From Mycobacterium sp. 852002-51163_SCH5372311 (GTDB lineage: Bacteria; Actinomycetota; Actinomycetes; Mycobacteriales; Mycobacteriaceae), in assembly GCF_001667115.1 (NCBI RefSeq), contig NZ_LZIJ01000031.1:1-64000 (forward strand): a stretch of 64,000 nucleotides of DNA. The letters are read 5' to 3'. The notes beneath the pieces were generated by a model. It did not search any database. It had not been told where the DNA came from and saw only the letters and a list, made by a program, of their open reading frames with translations. Made by a program: the position numbers and the translations under genes. Positions 42,538 to 51,610 of the stretch are shown here, one piece after another; the first letter of the stretch is position 1, and each line of letters opens with the position of its first letter.

Positions 42538-43320
42538 ATGAAAGTCGTGCTCTTTTGCGGCGGCTACGGCATGCGCATGCGCAGTACCGACGGTGATCTC
42601 GTTCCCAAGCCGCTGCAAATGGTCGGTCCCCGGCCGCTGTTGTGGCACGTGATGCGCTACTACGCGCACTACGGGCACAAGGAGTTCATCCTGTGCCTGG
42701 GCTACGGCCAGACCATGATCAAGGACTTCTTCCTCAACTACCGCGAGATGGAGTCCAACGACTTCGTCATGCGCGCAGGCAAAATCGAGTTGCTCGACTC
42801 CGACATGTCGGACTGGACCATCACCTTCGTCGACACCGGTCTGGAATCGCCTATCGGAGAGCGGCTTCGACGGGTTCGCAAATACCTTGGTAACGACGAG
42901 TACTTCCTGGCCAACTACGCCGACGTGCTCACCGACGCGCCGCTCGACATCATGATCGACCGGCTGATCGAAAGCGGCGCAACGGCTTCCATGCTGACGG
43001 TCCCGCCGCAATCGTCGTTCCACTGCGTCGATGTCAGCGCCGACGGCGACATCAAAGAGATTGCGCCGGTGACCAAGTTCCCGATCTGGGTGAACGGTGG
43101 CTACTTCGTGCTGAAGCAGGAGATCATCGACCTGATCCCGGAGAACGGTGACCTGGTCGGCGACGGGTGCATGGCGCTGGCCGGCACCGGCGGATTGTTG
43201 GGCTACCAACACGAGGGTTTCTGGAAGCCCGCCGACACGTTCAAGGAGCGCGCAGAGCTGGACGCCGACTACAACGCGGGTGTCCGGCCGTGGATGGTGT
43301 GGGAGGGATGTCCGGCATGA
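42538..43320 (+). CDS. rfbF: Glucose-1-phosphate cytidylyltransferase-like nucleotidyltransferase
   Basis: A 260-residue nucleotidyltransferase. The N-terminal FCGGYGMRMRSTD is the RfbF-type pyrophosphorylase signature; PKPLQMVGPRPLLWHVM and NYADVLTDAP (the metal Asp) follow, and VNGGYFVL closes the sugar site. RfbF enzymes make CDP-glucose, the entry to CDP-3,6-dideoxy and branched sugars. ATG 42538 is used because GAAGGG is 9 bases upstream; ATG 42529 sits directly on that box. It is the first gene of a tightly packed operon, and its stop overlaps the next start (ATGA). Confidence 0.85.
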   Translation: MKVVLFCGGYGMRMRSTDGDLVPKPLQMVGPRPLLWHVMRYYAHYGHKEFILCLGYGQTMIKDFFLNYREMESNDFVMRAGKIELLDSDMSDWTITFVDTGLESPIGERLRRVRKYLGNDEYFLANYADVLTDAPLDIMIDRLIESGATASMLTVPPQSSFHCVDVSADGDIKEIAPVTKFPIWVNGGYFVLKQEIIDLIPENGDLVGDGCMALAGTGGLLGYQHEGFWKPADTFKERAELDADYNAGVRPWMVWEGCPA

Positions 43321-43979
43321 TTCCACTAACGACCGGGGCCATAAGTTCCGTTGCCGCCATTGGCGCGCATTGCGATGACATAATGATCGGCGCCGGTGCC
43401 ACCCTGATCCAGATCGCGCGTCACAATCCCGGAGTCACCGTGCATGTGCTGGTGTTCACCGGCGCCGGGACCGAACGCGAGATCGAGGAGAAGAACGCGT
43501 TCGCGGCGTTATCCCCGCACGCCAACGTGGATTTGACCGTGCTCGACCTGCCGGACGGTCACCTGCCCGAACACTGGCGACACGTCAAGCGTCACCTCGC
43601 CAAGTTCCGCCGCGGCTGCGAGCCCGATTTGGTGTTGGGCCCCCAGCGCCGCGACTTCCACCAGGATCACCGCCTGCTCGGCGAACTCATCCCGACCGAG
43701 TTCCGCTCGCATCTGGTGCTGGGCTACGAGATCCTGAAATGGGAGTCTGATCTGCCGAATCCTGCTGTCTACGTGCCGGTTCCGGATCAGGCAGCGGGCC
43801 AGAAGGCGCAGCTGCTCATGGCGAGTTATCCGTCCCAGATGCAGCGCGACTGGTTCGAGGCCGAGGCGTTCCTGGCGCTTATGCGGGTCCGCGGCGTGCA
43901 ATGCCATACCCGCTACGCCGAGGCATTCGTCGTCGAAAAGGCGGTGCTGACGCCGGGCACCGCCGCATCACCGAACTAG
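43317..43979 (+). CDS. PIG-L/LmbE-family deacetylase
   Basis: A 220-residue zinc-dependent deacetylase-fold protein. The AHCDD sequence near residue 15 is the AHPDD zinc motif with Cys for Pro, and DFHQDH supplies the third ligand His. The family removes acetyl groups from GlcNAc-type substrates such as mycothiol precursors. Here, between nucleotide-sugar genes, it probably acts on a sugar or nucleotide-sugar intermediate. ATG 43317 overlaps the rfbF stop and has GGAGGG about 10 bases upstream. Confidence 0.82.
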   Translation: MIPLTTGAISSVAAIGAHCDDIMIGAGATLIQIARHNPGVTVHVLVFTGAGTEREIEEKNAFAALSPHANVDLTVLDLPDGHLPEHWRHVKRHLAKFRRGCEPDLVLGPQRRDFHQDHRLLGELIPTEFRSHLVLGYEILKWESDLPNPAVYVPVPDQAAGQKAQLLMASYPSQMQRDWFEAEAFLALMRVRGVQCHTRYAEAFVVEKAVLTPGTAASPN

Positions 43980-44024
43980 CCGGCCGCCGAAAACCCAGTC
44001 GAAACCCGACCGAAGGAACACCAC

Positions 44025-45071
44025 ATGCGAGTGCTGGTCACCGGCACAGAGGGATATCTGGGCTGCCTGCTGGCACCACTGCTGCTCGAAGACGGCCACG
44101 ACGTCGTCGGCCTGGACACCGGCTACTACAAGGCCGGTTGGCTATGCCCCGGCCCCCTTGCCGGAAGCACCCACGGTGTCGAGCCGGCGACCCTGGTCAA
44201 AGACATCCGCGACGTGACCGCCGGCGACCTGCGCGGGTTCGACGCGATCGTGCATATGGCCGAGTTGAGCAACGACCCGATCGGCGACCTGATCGGCGAT
44301 GTCACCTATCAGGTAAACCACCACGGCAGTGTGCATTTGGCCGACTGCGCCAAGCGGGCCGGCGTCACCAGGTTCGTCTACATGTCGTCGTGCAGCGTCT
44401 ACGGCATCGCCGACGGCACCGTCGACGAGTCCAGCCCGGTCAATCCGCTGACGCCCTATGCGAAATGCAAGGCACTGGTCGAGCGGGACCTCACCGCGCT
44501 GGCGGGCGATGACTTCTCGCCGACTTTCCTGCGCAACGCAACGGCTTTCGGCGCCTCACCACGGATGCGGTTCGACATCGTGCTGAACAACCTGGCCGGC
44601 CTGGCGTGGACCGAACACCGCATCGCAATGACCAGTGACGGCACACCGTGGCGGCCGCTCGTGCACGCCCTCGACATCGCGCAGGCGATCCGCTGCGCGC
44701 TGCGCGCCGACCGGCAGAGCGTGCATGCGCTGGTGGTCAATGTCGGCAGCGACGAGAACAACCGCACCGTGCGCGAGATCGCCGAGACGGTGAGCGCCGA
44801 ATTCCCAGGGTGCGAACTGACTTTCGGCCCGCCCAATGCCGACAACCGCAGTTACCGAGTCGCATTCGGCAAGATCCGCGAAGTATTCGCCGGCTTCAAC
44901 GCCACCTGGGACGTGGCCGCCGGCGCGGCCCAGCTACACCGGGTGTTCCAAAGCATCGCCATGGAACCGGAGACATTCCACGGCCGCGGACATACCCGGC
45001 TCAAGCAAATCGAGTACCTGCTCAAGACCGGGCAGGTCGACGAACGACTGTTCTGGAAGGAGGCATCGTGA
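44025..45071 (+). CDS. NAD-dependent sugar epimerase/dehydratase (extended SDR)
   Basis: A 348-residue extended SDR. TGTEGYLG binds NAD, MSSCSVYG holds the catalytic Ser/Thr position, and YAKCK is the Tyr-x-x-x-Lys pair. RNATAFG and RPLVHALDIAQAI match nucleotide-sugar epimerases and dehydratases. It may provide the 4,6-dehydratase, 4-epimerase or 4-reductase step of the sugar started by RfbF; the sequence alone does not decide. ATG 44025 follows AAGGAA. Its stop overlaps the rfbC-like GTG start. Confidence 0.85.
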   Translation: MRVLVTGTEGYLGCLLAPLLLEDGHDVVGLDTGYYKAGWLCPGPLAGSTHGVEPATLVKDIRDVTAGDLRGFDAIVHMAELSNDPIGDLIGDVTYQVNHHGSVHLADCAKRAGVTRFVYMSSCSVYGIADGTVDESSPVNPLTPYAKCKALVERDLTALAGDDFSPTFLRNATAFGASPRMRFDIVLNNLAGLAWTEHRIAMTSDGTPWRPLVHALDIAQAIRCALRADRQSVHALVVNVGSDENNRTVREIAETVSAEFPGCELTFGPPNADNRSYRVAFGKIREVFAGFNATWDVAAGAAQLHRVFQSIAMEPETFHGRGHTRLKQIEYLLKTGQVDERLFWKEAS

Positions 45072-45634
45072 AGTACACGCCCACGAGCGTCGCGGGGGTG
45101 ACGATCATCGACATAGAGCCGCACCGCGACCACCGCGGCTTCTTCTCGCGATCGTTCTGCGCCGACGAGTTCGCGCACTATGGGCTGATTTCCGATGTCT
45201 CGCAGACCAACATCTGCTTCAACAACACCCGCGGAACGGTACGCGGCCTGCACCGCCAGGTGCCGCCGCACGCCGAGGCCAAGCTGGTGCGCTGCACCCG
45301 CGGCGCGATCATGGATGTCGCGCTCGACGTTCGCCCAGAGTCGCAGACCTACGGCAGACACGTGATGGTGGAACTGAGCGCGGACAACCGCCGGGCGCTG
45401 TTCTTGCCACCGTACGTAGCCCACGGGTTCCAGACTCTGACCGACGACACCGAGGTCGTGTACCAGGTCAGCGGTCCCTACGAGCCGGCCGCCGAAGAGG
45501 GATTTCGTTGGGACGACCGGGCTTTCGGCATCAAATGGCCGCTTCCGGTCACGGTGATGTCCGAGAAGGACGCCAGCTGGCCGGCGTCGGGTGAGACCCC
45601 AGAGATCACGCCGGCCGAAAGTGCCGCGTCATGA
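45068..45634 (+). CDS. rfbC: dTDP-4-dehydrorhamnose 3,5-epimerase-like protein
   Basis: A 188-residue cupin-fold RmlC-type epimerase. Motifs: DHRGFFSRSF, the catalytic His in RGLHRQ, and FLPPYVAHGFQTL. It should epimerise C3 or C3/C5 of a 4-keto-6-deoxy nucleotide sugar. Because it is linked to a CDP-glucose-type enzyme and to C-methyltransferases, it may act on a branched sugar rather than on rhamnose. The GTG start at 45068 is coupled (GTGA) to the previous gene. Confidence 0.85.
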   Translation: MKYTPTSVAGVTIIDIEPHRDHRGFFSRSFCADEFAHYGLISDVSQTNICFNNTRGTVRGLHRQVPPHAEAKLVRCTRGAIMDVALDVRPESQTYGRHVMVELSADNRRALFLPPYVAHGFQTLTDDTEVVYQVSGPYEPAAEEGFRWDDRAFGIKWPLPVTVMSEKDASWPASGETPEITPAESAAS

Positions 45635-45682
45635 CGAGCTGTGCGCGCCGTGCGCGCACAGAGCAATGGGGATAGGCCGGAA

Positions 45683-46531
45683 ATGGGCCACGACAAGCTG
45701 CCGCGGATTCCGGTGCGCATGGTCGTCAGCGGGAGCATCGTCGAACGCTGCGACGCCGGCGAGGTGTTGTCGATCATTGCGGCACGCCTGCGATCCCCCG
45801 GGCCCGGTTTGGCCGTGGGATCGGTGAACCTGGACCACCTGCACCATTTCCGCAGTATCGGAGCCGCCCCCGCGGGCCGGCTGGAATGGCTGTTGCTGGC
45901 CGACGGCATGCCGATAGCGTGGCGGGGCCGGCTGCTCACGGCCAGCCCCTGGCCGCGGGTAACCGGAGCCGATCTGTTGCCGGCTCTGCTCACGTTGGCC
46001 GAAGATACCGGTCAGCGCGTCGGCTTCTTCGGCGGTAGCCCTGCGACCCATCACCTGCTGGCACGACATGTGTACGAACGCTATCCAAGGCTGAACGTGT
46101 CGGGGATGTGGGCACCGAATCAGTCCGAGATCGAATCGGATTCAGACACGTTGGCTGCCGCCATCCGCGGCGCAGAGACCGACATTCTGGTAGTCAGTCT
46201 GGGCAAGCCACGCCAGGAGCAGTGGGTGGACCGGCACGGGCATGCGACGGGAGCACGGATATTCCTGCCGTGCGGTGGCGCGGTGGACTTCCTGGCCGGT
46301 AAGACCCGCCGTGCCCCGCAGTGGATGCAGCGGCTCGGGCTGGAGTGGTTCTACCGGCTCAGAACCGAACCACGGCGGCTGGCCCGCCGATACCTCCTGC
46401 AGGGCCCATTCGCGTTGTTGCGCGCCACCCGCGCCCAGCTCATCTGCTATCCCGGCGTCTACTACGCCGGCGCGCCGGCCCACGATCATGCCGTGCTGCC
46501 GACTGCCGCAACCGAAGCGGCATCCGCGTAG
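45683..46531 (+). CDS. WecG/TagA/CpsF-family glycosyltransferase
   Basis: A 282-residue GT26 enzyme. Landmarks are SVNLDHLHHF, LLLADGMPIAW with the conserved Asp, FFGGSPATHHLLA, VSLGKPRQEQW and GAVDFLAGKTRRAPQW. The C-terminal basic helices usually anchor such enzymes to the membrane. They add the second sugar to a lipid-linked first sugar, which fits the next gene (priming transferase). ATG 45683 is used; a GTG at 45641 would add 14 residues. It is one of the clearest capsule/teichoic-type enzymes in the locus. Confidence 0.88.
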   Translation: MGHDKLPRIPVRMVVSGSIVERCDAGEVLSIIAARLRSPGPGLAVGSVNLDHLHHFRSIGAAPAGRLEWLLLADGMPIAWRGRLLTASPWPRVTGADLLPALLTLAEDTGQRVGFFGGSPATHHLLARHVYERYPRLNVSGMWAPNQSEIESDSDTLAAAIRGAETDILVVSLGKPRQEQWVDRHGHATGARIFLPCGGAVDFLAGKTRRAPQWMQRLGLEWFYRLRTEPRRLARRYLLQGPFALLRATRAQLICYPGVYYAGAPAHDHAVLPTAATEAASA

Positions 46532-46543
46532 AAGGCACCCGAC

Positions 46544-48049
46544 ATGATCACTACGCTACGAGCCCTGGACGGCCTATCGCCCGTCAATGCGAACCCAACC
46601 CCGCCGGCGCGCGTCAAAGTCGTCTCCCGCTGGCAGCAGCAGTATGCGCGTCGCCTGCATGTCACCGACTCGGTAATCGTGTGCGGCGCAGTCGTCCTCG
46701 CCCAATATGTCCGGTTCGGGCGCGAGCCGGACACCTCGGGCTACCCGGGCCCGGTGATGACGCTGTTCTCGTGTCTGTTTGCGGTCCTTTGGCTTTCGTC
46801 GATCGCGGTGTTTCACACCAGGTCGACACGGGTGATCGGGTCGGGCATCGACGAATACCGGCGCATCGCCAGCGCGTCCTTCTGGACGTTCGGAATCATC
46901 GCGATGGTCACGCTGCTGGCCAAGATCGACCTGGCCCGGGGCTACCTGGCCGTCGCACTTCCCGTCGGGACGTTCGGACTGGTGGCGAGCCGCAATTTGT
47001 GGCGCAAGCATGTGTGGCAGCAGCGGGTCAAGGGCCGTTGCCAGACAATGGTTTTGGCGATCGGGGACCGGGCAGGCGTATCACATCTGGCACACGAGCT
47101 GCTGCGCAATCCGAAGGACGGCTACCTGGTCGTCGGAGTCTGCATCCCGGGGTACGGGGCTGCTTGCGGCGACATGTTGATGGTTCAGGGCCGCGAGATA
47201 CCGATTCTCGGCGACGAAACCGCTGTGGTATCTGCGATTCAGTACTGTAGCGCGGACACGGTGGCCGTGACGCAAACCGAACACTTCGGTGTGCGGGGAA
47301 TCCGGGAGCTCATGTGGCAGCTGGAGACGATGGACATCGACCTGGTGGTGGCGCCCGGAGTCATGGACGTCGCCGAAGCACGACTGACATTGCGGCCGAT
47401 CGCGGGATTTCCTCTACTGCATGTCGACAAGCCGCAATACGAAGGCACGCAGCGCTTTCAGAAGCGAGCGTTCGACTTCTGCTTCGCGCTGGCGGCGCTC
47501 ATCGGGGCCTCGCCGCTGCTGATCGTCGCTGCCATCTGCATCAAGCTGACCAGCAAAGGACCGGTCTATTATCGCGCCGAACGCATCGGCCTGGACGGCA
47601 AGCCCTTCACCATGCTCAAGTTGCGGACCATGGTCAACGGGGCGGACCAGCAACTCGATCGCCTACTGCCGTTGAACGAAAGCGCCGGCGGCATGCTCTT
47701 CAAGATGCGCGAGGACCCGCGCGTGACCCGCGTCGGAAAGTTGCTGCGCCGGTTCAGCATCGACGAGCTGCCGCAGTTCATCAACGTGCTCAAGCGGGAT
47801 ATGAGCGTGGTCGGTCCGCGGCCACCGCTGCGCCGCGAGGTGGAGAACTACGCCGGCGAGGTCAAGCGGCGGCTGTTGGTGAAGCCGGGTGTCACGGGGT
47901 TGTGGCAAGTGAGCGGGCGCTCGGATCTTTCCTGGGAAGACTCGGTGCGGCTGGATCTTTCCTATGTCGACAACTGGTCGATGGCAGGCGATCTCGTGAT
48001 CATCGCCCGCACCCTCAAAGCCGTCCTGGCCAGAGACGGGGCCTACTGA
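46544..48049 (+). CDS. Priming polyprenyl-phosphate hexose-1-phosphate transferase (WbaP/CpsE type)
   Basis: A 501-residue membrane enzyme of the polyprenylphosphate hexose-1-phosphate transferase family. The N-terminal half has several transmembrane segments and a Rossmann-like domain. The C-terminal catalytic part has a membrane helix near 310-335, KLRTM, the catalytic Asp407-Glu408 in SIDELPQ, VVGPRPPLRREV and PGVTGLWQVSGRS. It should load a hexose-1-phosphate on decaprenyl phosphate, the first step of polymer repeat-unit assembly. It follows the WecG-type gene by 12 bp. Confidence 0.92.
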   Translation: MITTLRALDGLSPVNANPTPPARVKVVSRWQQQYARRLHVTDSVIVCGAVVLAQYVRFGREPDTSGYPGPVMTLFSCLFAVLWLSSIAVFHTRSTRVIGSGIDEYRRIASASFWTFGIIAMVTLLAKIDLARGYLAVALPVGTFGLVASRNLWRKHVWQQRVKGRCQTMVLAIGDRAGVSHLAHELLRNPKDGYLVVGVCIPGYGAACGDMLMVQGREIPILGDETAVVSAIQYCSADTVAVTQTEHFGVRGIRELMWQLETMDIDLVVAPGVMDVAEARLTLRPIAGFPLLHVDKPQYEGTQRFQKRAFDFCFALAALIGASPLLIVAAICIKLTSKGPVYYRAERIGLDGKPFTMLKLRTMVNGADQQLDRLLPLNESAGGMLFKMREDPRVTRVGKLLRRFSIDELPQFINVLKRDMSVVGPRPPLRREVENYAGEVKRRLLVKPGVTGLWQVSGRSDLSWEDSVRLDLSYVDNWSMAGDLVIIARTLKAVLARDGAY

Positions 48050-48061
48050 TGACGGACAGCC

Positions 48062-49564
48062 ATGACTGAGCCGGCAACCGAGACTCAGCCCGATCGGGCC
48101 GTCGGGCCCGCTTCGTCCGCCGTGACCGGACCCGCCGAGGTGCAGGCGGGGCGGATCGCGCACGCGGTGACAATCCAAATGATCTGCCGCGCACTGGGAA
48201 TGCTGGCCTCAGTGATTTCGGTGGCGATGACCGCCCGCTATCTGGGTCCCGGCGGCTACGGACAGCTCACCATCGCGGTCGCCTTCATCGGCATGTGGAC
48301 CAGCCTCGCGGACTTGGGAATCGGCACCGTCATCGTGCGCCGCGTGACCTCCGGCCGGGGCGATCTCGAGCGGCTGGTCCGGGTCAACAGTGGCATGTCG
48401 CTGGTGTATTGCGTGCCGCTGGCGACGGTTGCAGCGCTGTGCGGGTTGTTGATCTACCGGGACGCCGACGTACGGGTCATGCTGGTGGTGTTGTCCGGGC
48501 AGCTGTTGATGCTGACCATGAAGACCCGGTTCGAGCCGGTGTTCCTATCCACCGTCCAGTTCTCCGCGGTGGCCTTCTCCGACATCGCGGGCCGGCTGGC
48601 CACGCTGGCGATGGTCGCCTGGCTGGTGACGCAGCGGGCAGACGTCATCTGGTTCGCGGTCGCGCAGCTCCTCCCGCCCCTTCTTCAGTTGTCGATCCAG
48701 GGGACGGCGGCGGCCCGGCACATCTCGCTGCGCCCCACCTTCGCGCCGCAGGAAGCCAAAGATCTACTGCGAGAAAGCCTTCCGCTGATGGGCGTGATGG
48801 TGGTCGGGATCCTCTACTGGCGCACCGACGGCGTGATCCTGTCCCTGGTGAGCAGTCACGCCGAGGTCGGCGTGTACGGGTTGGCCTACACCATCGCGTT
48901 CAACACCGAGGCGTTGTCGACCTTCTTCCTCAAGTCGACGTTGTCGACGGCCACCACCCTGTTCTCCCGTGACGTCGCGGCCTTCGCCCGCTTCCTGCGC
49001 CGCAGCGTCGAACTGATGTATTTCGTGGCCGTCCCGGTCGCGATCGTCGGCGCCCTGCTGGCCGGGCCGCTCATCGGATTGTTCGGCGACGCGGCATACG
49101 TCGGTCGCGGGACGCCGACCTTGGGGTTGCTGTTCATTGCGGTCGCGCTGCGATTCGTCTCCGCCACACTGGGTCAGGGCTTGTTCGCCAGCCATCAGCA
49201 GCGCTTCTTCTTCCGGCTGTTCCTGGTGGCATTGGCCCTCAACATCGCGCTGAACCTGGCTCTGGACGGCCGGTTCGGCGCTGTCGGCGCCGGAATCGCG
49301 TTGGTGTGCACGGAGTTGTTCGGTCTGGTGCTCGCCGGCTGGCGGCTGCGCCAAGAGTGCAACTATCGCGGCCCGGGCCTGTTCTTACTGCGGACGCTGA
49401 TCCCGGCGACGGCCAGCGCCGTTGCCGCACTGCTGCTTTCGGGACAGCACGTGGTGTTGACCCTGGTCGCCGCCGCTGCCGCATATCTGGTCGTCAGCCT
49501 GGCGATCGGCCCCGTGAACTGGTCGACGCTGACCTCGCTCTACCGGAAGCAGGTGGTGACATGA
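48062..49564 (+). CDS. Wzx-like polysaccharide flippase
   Basis: A 500-residue polytopic membrane protein with about 12-14 hydrophobic segments. It matches the MVF/PST superfamily: an N-terminal amphipathic start, ARYLGPGGYGQLTIAVAF, and a second half with YGLAYTIAFNTEAL. It should flip the lipid-linked repeat unit across the membrane. It lies between the priming transferase and a GT fusion, with its stop overlapping the next start (ATGA). No substrate can be read from the sequence. Confidence 0.85.
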   Translation: MTEPATETQPDRAVGPASSAVTGPAEVQAGRIAHAVTIQMICRALGMLASVISVAMTARYLGPGGYGQLTIAVAFIGMWTSLADLGIGTVIVRRVTSGRGDLERLVRVNSGMSLVYCVPLATVAALCGLLIYRDADVRVMLVVLSGQLLMLTMKTRFEPVFLSTVQFSAVAFSDIAGRLATLAMVAWLVTQRADVIWFAVAQLLPPLLQLSIQGTAAARHISLRPTFAPQEAKDLLRESLPLMGVMVVGILYWRTDGVILSLVSSHAEVGVYGLAYTIAFNTEALSTFFLKSTLSTATTLFSRDVAAFARFLRRSVELMYFVAVPVAIVGALLAGPLIGLFGDAAYVGRGTPTLGLLFIAVALRFVSATLGQGLFASHQQRFFFRLFLVALALNIALNLALDGRFGAVGAGIALVCTELFGLVLAGWRLRQECNYRGPGLFLLRTLIPATASAVAALLLSGQHVVLTLVAAAAAYLVVSLAIGPVNWSTLTSLYRKQVVT

Positions 49565-51585
49565 CAACGGACATGTGCCGGACCTACGCGGAGCCCGGCG
49601 GACCCGCTCAAACCATGAACACCACGCTGTCGCACCGACCCTTGGCCGTGCTGATCGTGACCTACAAGAGCCACGATTTGGTGGAGCAATGCCTGGCCAG
49701 TGTCGCCGAGCAGCTACCCGGCCTGCCGGTCTACGTCTACGAGAACAGTGGTGACACGTATCCCGGTCGCCAGGTACTGGCCGCTCGCCACCCGGATGTG
49801 CATTGGGTGCTGGGGCCGGTGAATCTTGGCTTCGCCGCGGCCTTCAACGCGCTGGTAAAGCACACACCACCGGACACCGACCTGCTGATGATGAATGCGG
49901 ACAGCCGACTGCGCGGTCCGCTGACCCGCACCAGAGAGCTGCTGCAACAACCCGGAGTGGCCGCCGTGTCGCCGACTATGCGTGACGCGGCCGCACCGCG
50001 CCGGGTCACGTGGGACGTCGCGCGCCGGCGTACCAAGCTGATCCGTGCACTGGTGGCGGCCAGCGGCTATTCGGATAGGTTGCGCGGCACACCGGTTTCG
50101 CAGCTCTATGCCCGGCAGCCCACTGAATCGCAGGAGATCGACGGATACATCGCCGGTGCCTGCCTGGCGATCAACCGTGCGGCCTGGGACTCCGTCGGCG
50201 TCTTCGACGAGGAGTTCTTTCTTTACGGCGAGGACGTCGACTGGCAGACCCGCGCCCGCGCGGCGGGCTGGCGCGTGGTGCTCGCCGACGAGCTCGCGGT
50301 CGATCACGGCAATCCGTTACCCGACGTTTGCAACATTTCCAAAGGGCCCGATTCAGTGCACGGCGGTGAGGTTTCGGCGGACGAGCGCCGACGGAATCGG
50401 GATTTGCTGCGTGCCAACACCGCGCTGATGCTCGAACGCCAGACCACCGTCCACCACGCGGACATCTACCTCGCCGGCACCACACTGTTGGACCGCGTAC
50501 AGCGGTCGAAGCGCATCGCGCGCGCCGAGGCGCGCGCCAAACAGCGCACCGAACTTCCGGCGATCGTGATCACCACCAACCGACTGGTGTACGGCGGCGC
50601 CGAACGGCAGAAGTCCTTGCTGGCAACCGAATTGGTGCGCCGCGGCTACCCGGTCACCATCGCTTGCGTCCAACGCTTCGGTCCGCTGATCAAGGAAATT
50701 CCACACAACGTGCGCGTAGTGCGCCAACCGTGGTGGGCACCGCACGTGGACTTGCCCCCCGGTCCGGCGGTGGTGATCAGCGGAGACACCAACACCGAGA
50801 CGGGATTTGCCACGGTGTGGCGGGCGTCGGGGGCGCACCGGCGCTGGCTGGTGGCCCCGCACACTCACCCGGACATGCCGATCTACTCGCGGCCACTGGT
50901 GTCCGCCATGAACCGCGCCGACGGCTTCGTCATGCTGGCGCAACGACATTGGGACATGCTTGCCGAACACCATCGGCTGACGCGCCGGCACTTCGTCGCG
51001 CCCAACGGCGTGGTGGTACCCGGGCCGCCCGGTGCGCCCAGGGCCCGTACGGCCGGCGATCCGCTGCACCTGGTGATGCTGTCCCGCATCGAGGAGTTCA
51101 AGAATCCACACCTGCTGATAGAGGCCCTCGCAGGTCTGGCCGAATTACCCTGGAAGCTCTCCGTATTCGGCGACGGCCCCGATCGTGAAGAGCTGGAGGC
51201 CCGCACCCCTGAAGGGCTGCGTGACAGGGTGCACTGGCGCGGATGGTCGGACGGCCCCGGACCCGCGCTCGCCGACGCCGACCTGCTGTGCATGCCAAGC
51301 CGTTGCGAGACGTTCCCGTTGGTGATCCTCGAAGCGATGGCCCGCGCCATACCGGTGGTGTCATCGGCGGTGTGCGCGGTACCGGAAATGCTCGACTTCG
51401 GCGCGGCGGGGTTCCTCGTGGAGGACATCTCGGTGGCGGGATGGCGGGAGCGTCTGGCCGAAATCCTCGCCGCGCCCGACGCGTTGCCGTCGACCGGCCG
51501 GCTGGGCTTCGAGCGAATGAGCAAGCACTACACCGTGGAAGCGATGGCTGACGCCTATATCGACGCGATCAACGAGGTGCTATGA
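49561..51585 (+). CDS. GT2-GT4 fusion glycosyltransferase
   Basis: A 674-residue soluble protein joining two glycosyltransferases. The N-terminal GT2 domain (about 28-295; VLIVTYKSHD, MMNADSRL, FLYGEDVDW) is of the rhamnosyltransferase type. The C-terminal GT4 domain (about 335-674; YGGAERQKSLLATEL, LSRIEEFKNPHLLIEAL, CETFPLVILEAMA with the conserved acid) is retaining. One polypeptide could add two sugars in sequence. ATG 49561 is coupled to the flippase stop; the in-frame extension upstream is antiparallel to no known domain. Confidence 0.88.
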   Translation: MTTDMCRTYAEPGGPAQTMNTTLSHRPLAVLIVTYKSHDLVEQCLASVAEQLPGLPVYVYENSGDTYPGRQVLAARHPDVHWVLGPVNLGFAAAFNALVKHTPPDTDLLMMNADSRLRGPLTRTRELLQQPGVAAVSPTMRDAAAPRRVTWDVARRRTKLIRALVAASGYSDRLRGTPVSQLYARQPTESQEIDGYIAGACLAINRAAWDSVGVFDEEFFLYGEDVDWQTRARAAGWRVVLADELAVDHGNPLPDVCNISKGPDSVHGGEVSADERRRNRDLLRANTALMLERQTTVHHADIYLAGTTLLDRVQRSKRIARAEARAKQRTELPAIVITTNRLVYGGAERQKSLLATELVRRGYPVTIACVQRFGPLIKEIPHNVRVVRQPWWAPHVDLPPGPAVVISGDTNTETGFATVWRASGAHRRWLVAPHTHPDMPIYSRPLVSAMNRADGFVMLAQRHWDMLAEHHRLTRRHFVAPNGVVVPGPPGAPRARTAGDPLHLVMLSRIEEFKNPHLLIEALAGLAELPWKLSVFGDGPDREELEARTPEGLRDRVHWRGWSDGPGPALADADLLCMPSRCETFPLVILEAMARAIPVVSSAVCAVPEMLDFGAAGFLVEDISVAGWRERLAEILAAPDALPSTGRLGFERMSKHYTVEAMADAYIDAINEVL

Positions 51586-51610
51586 CCGGCGCGCTGACAA
51601 GAGTTGCATC

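Noticed and set aside
42538..45634. Classical dTDP-rhamnose operon
   Set aside because: RmlA, RmlB and RmlD are not present; the first gene is of RfbF type and only the RmlC-like step is shared.
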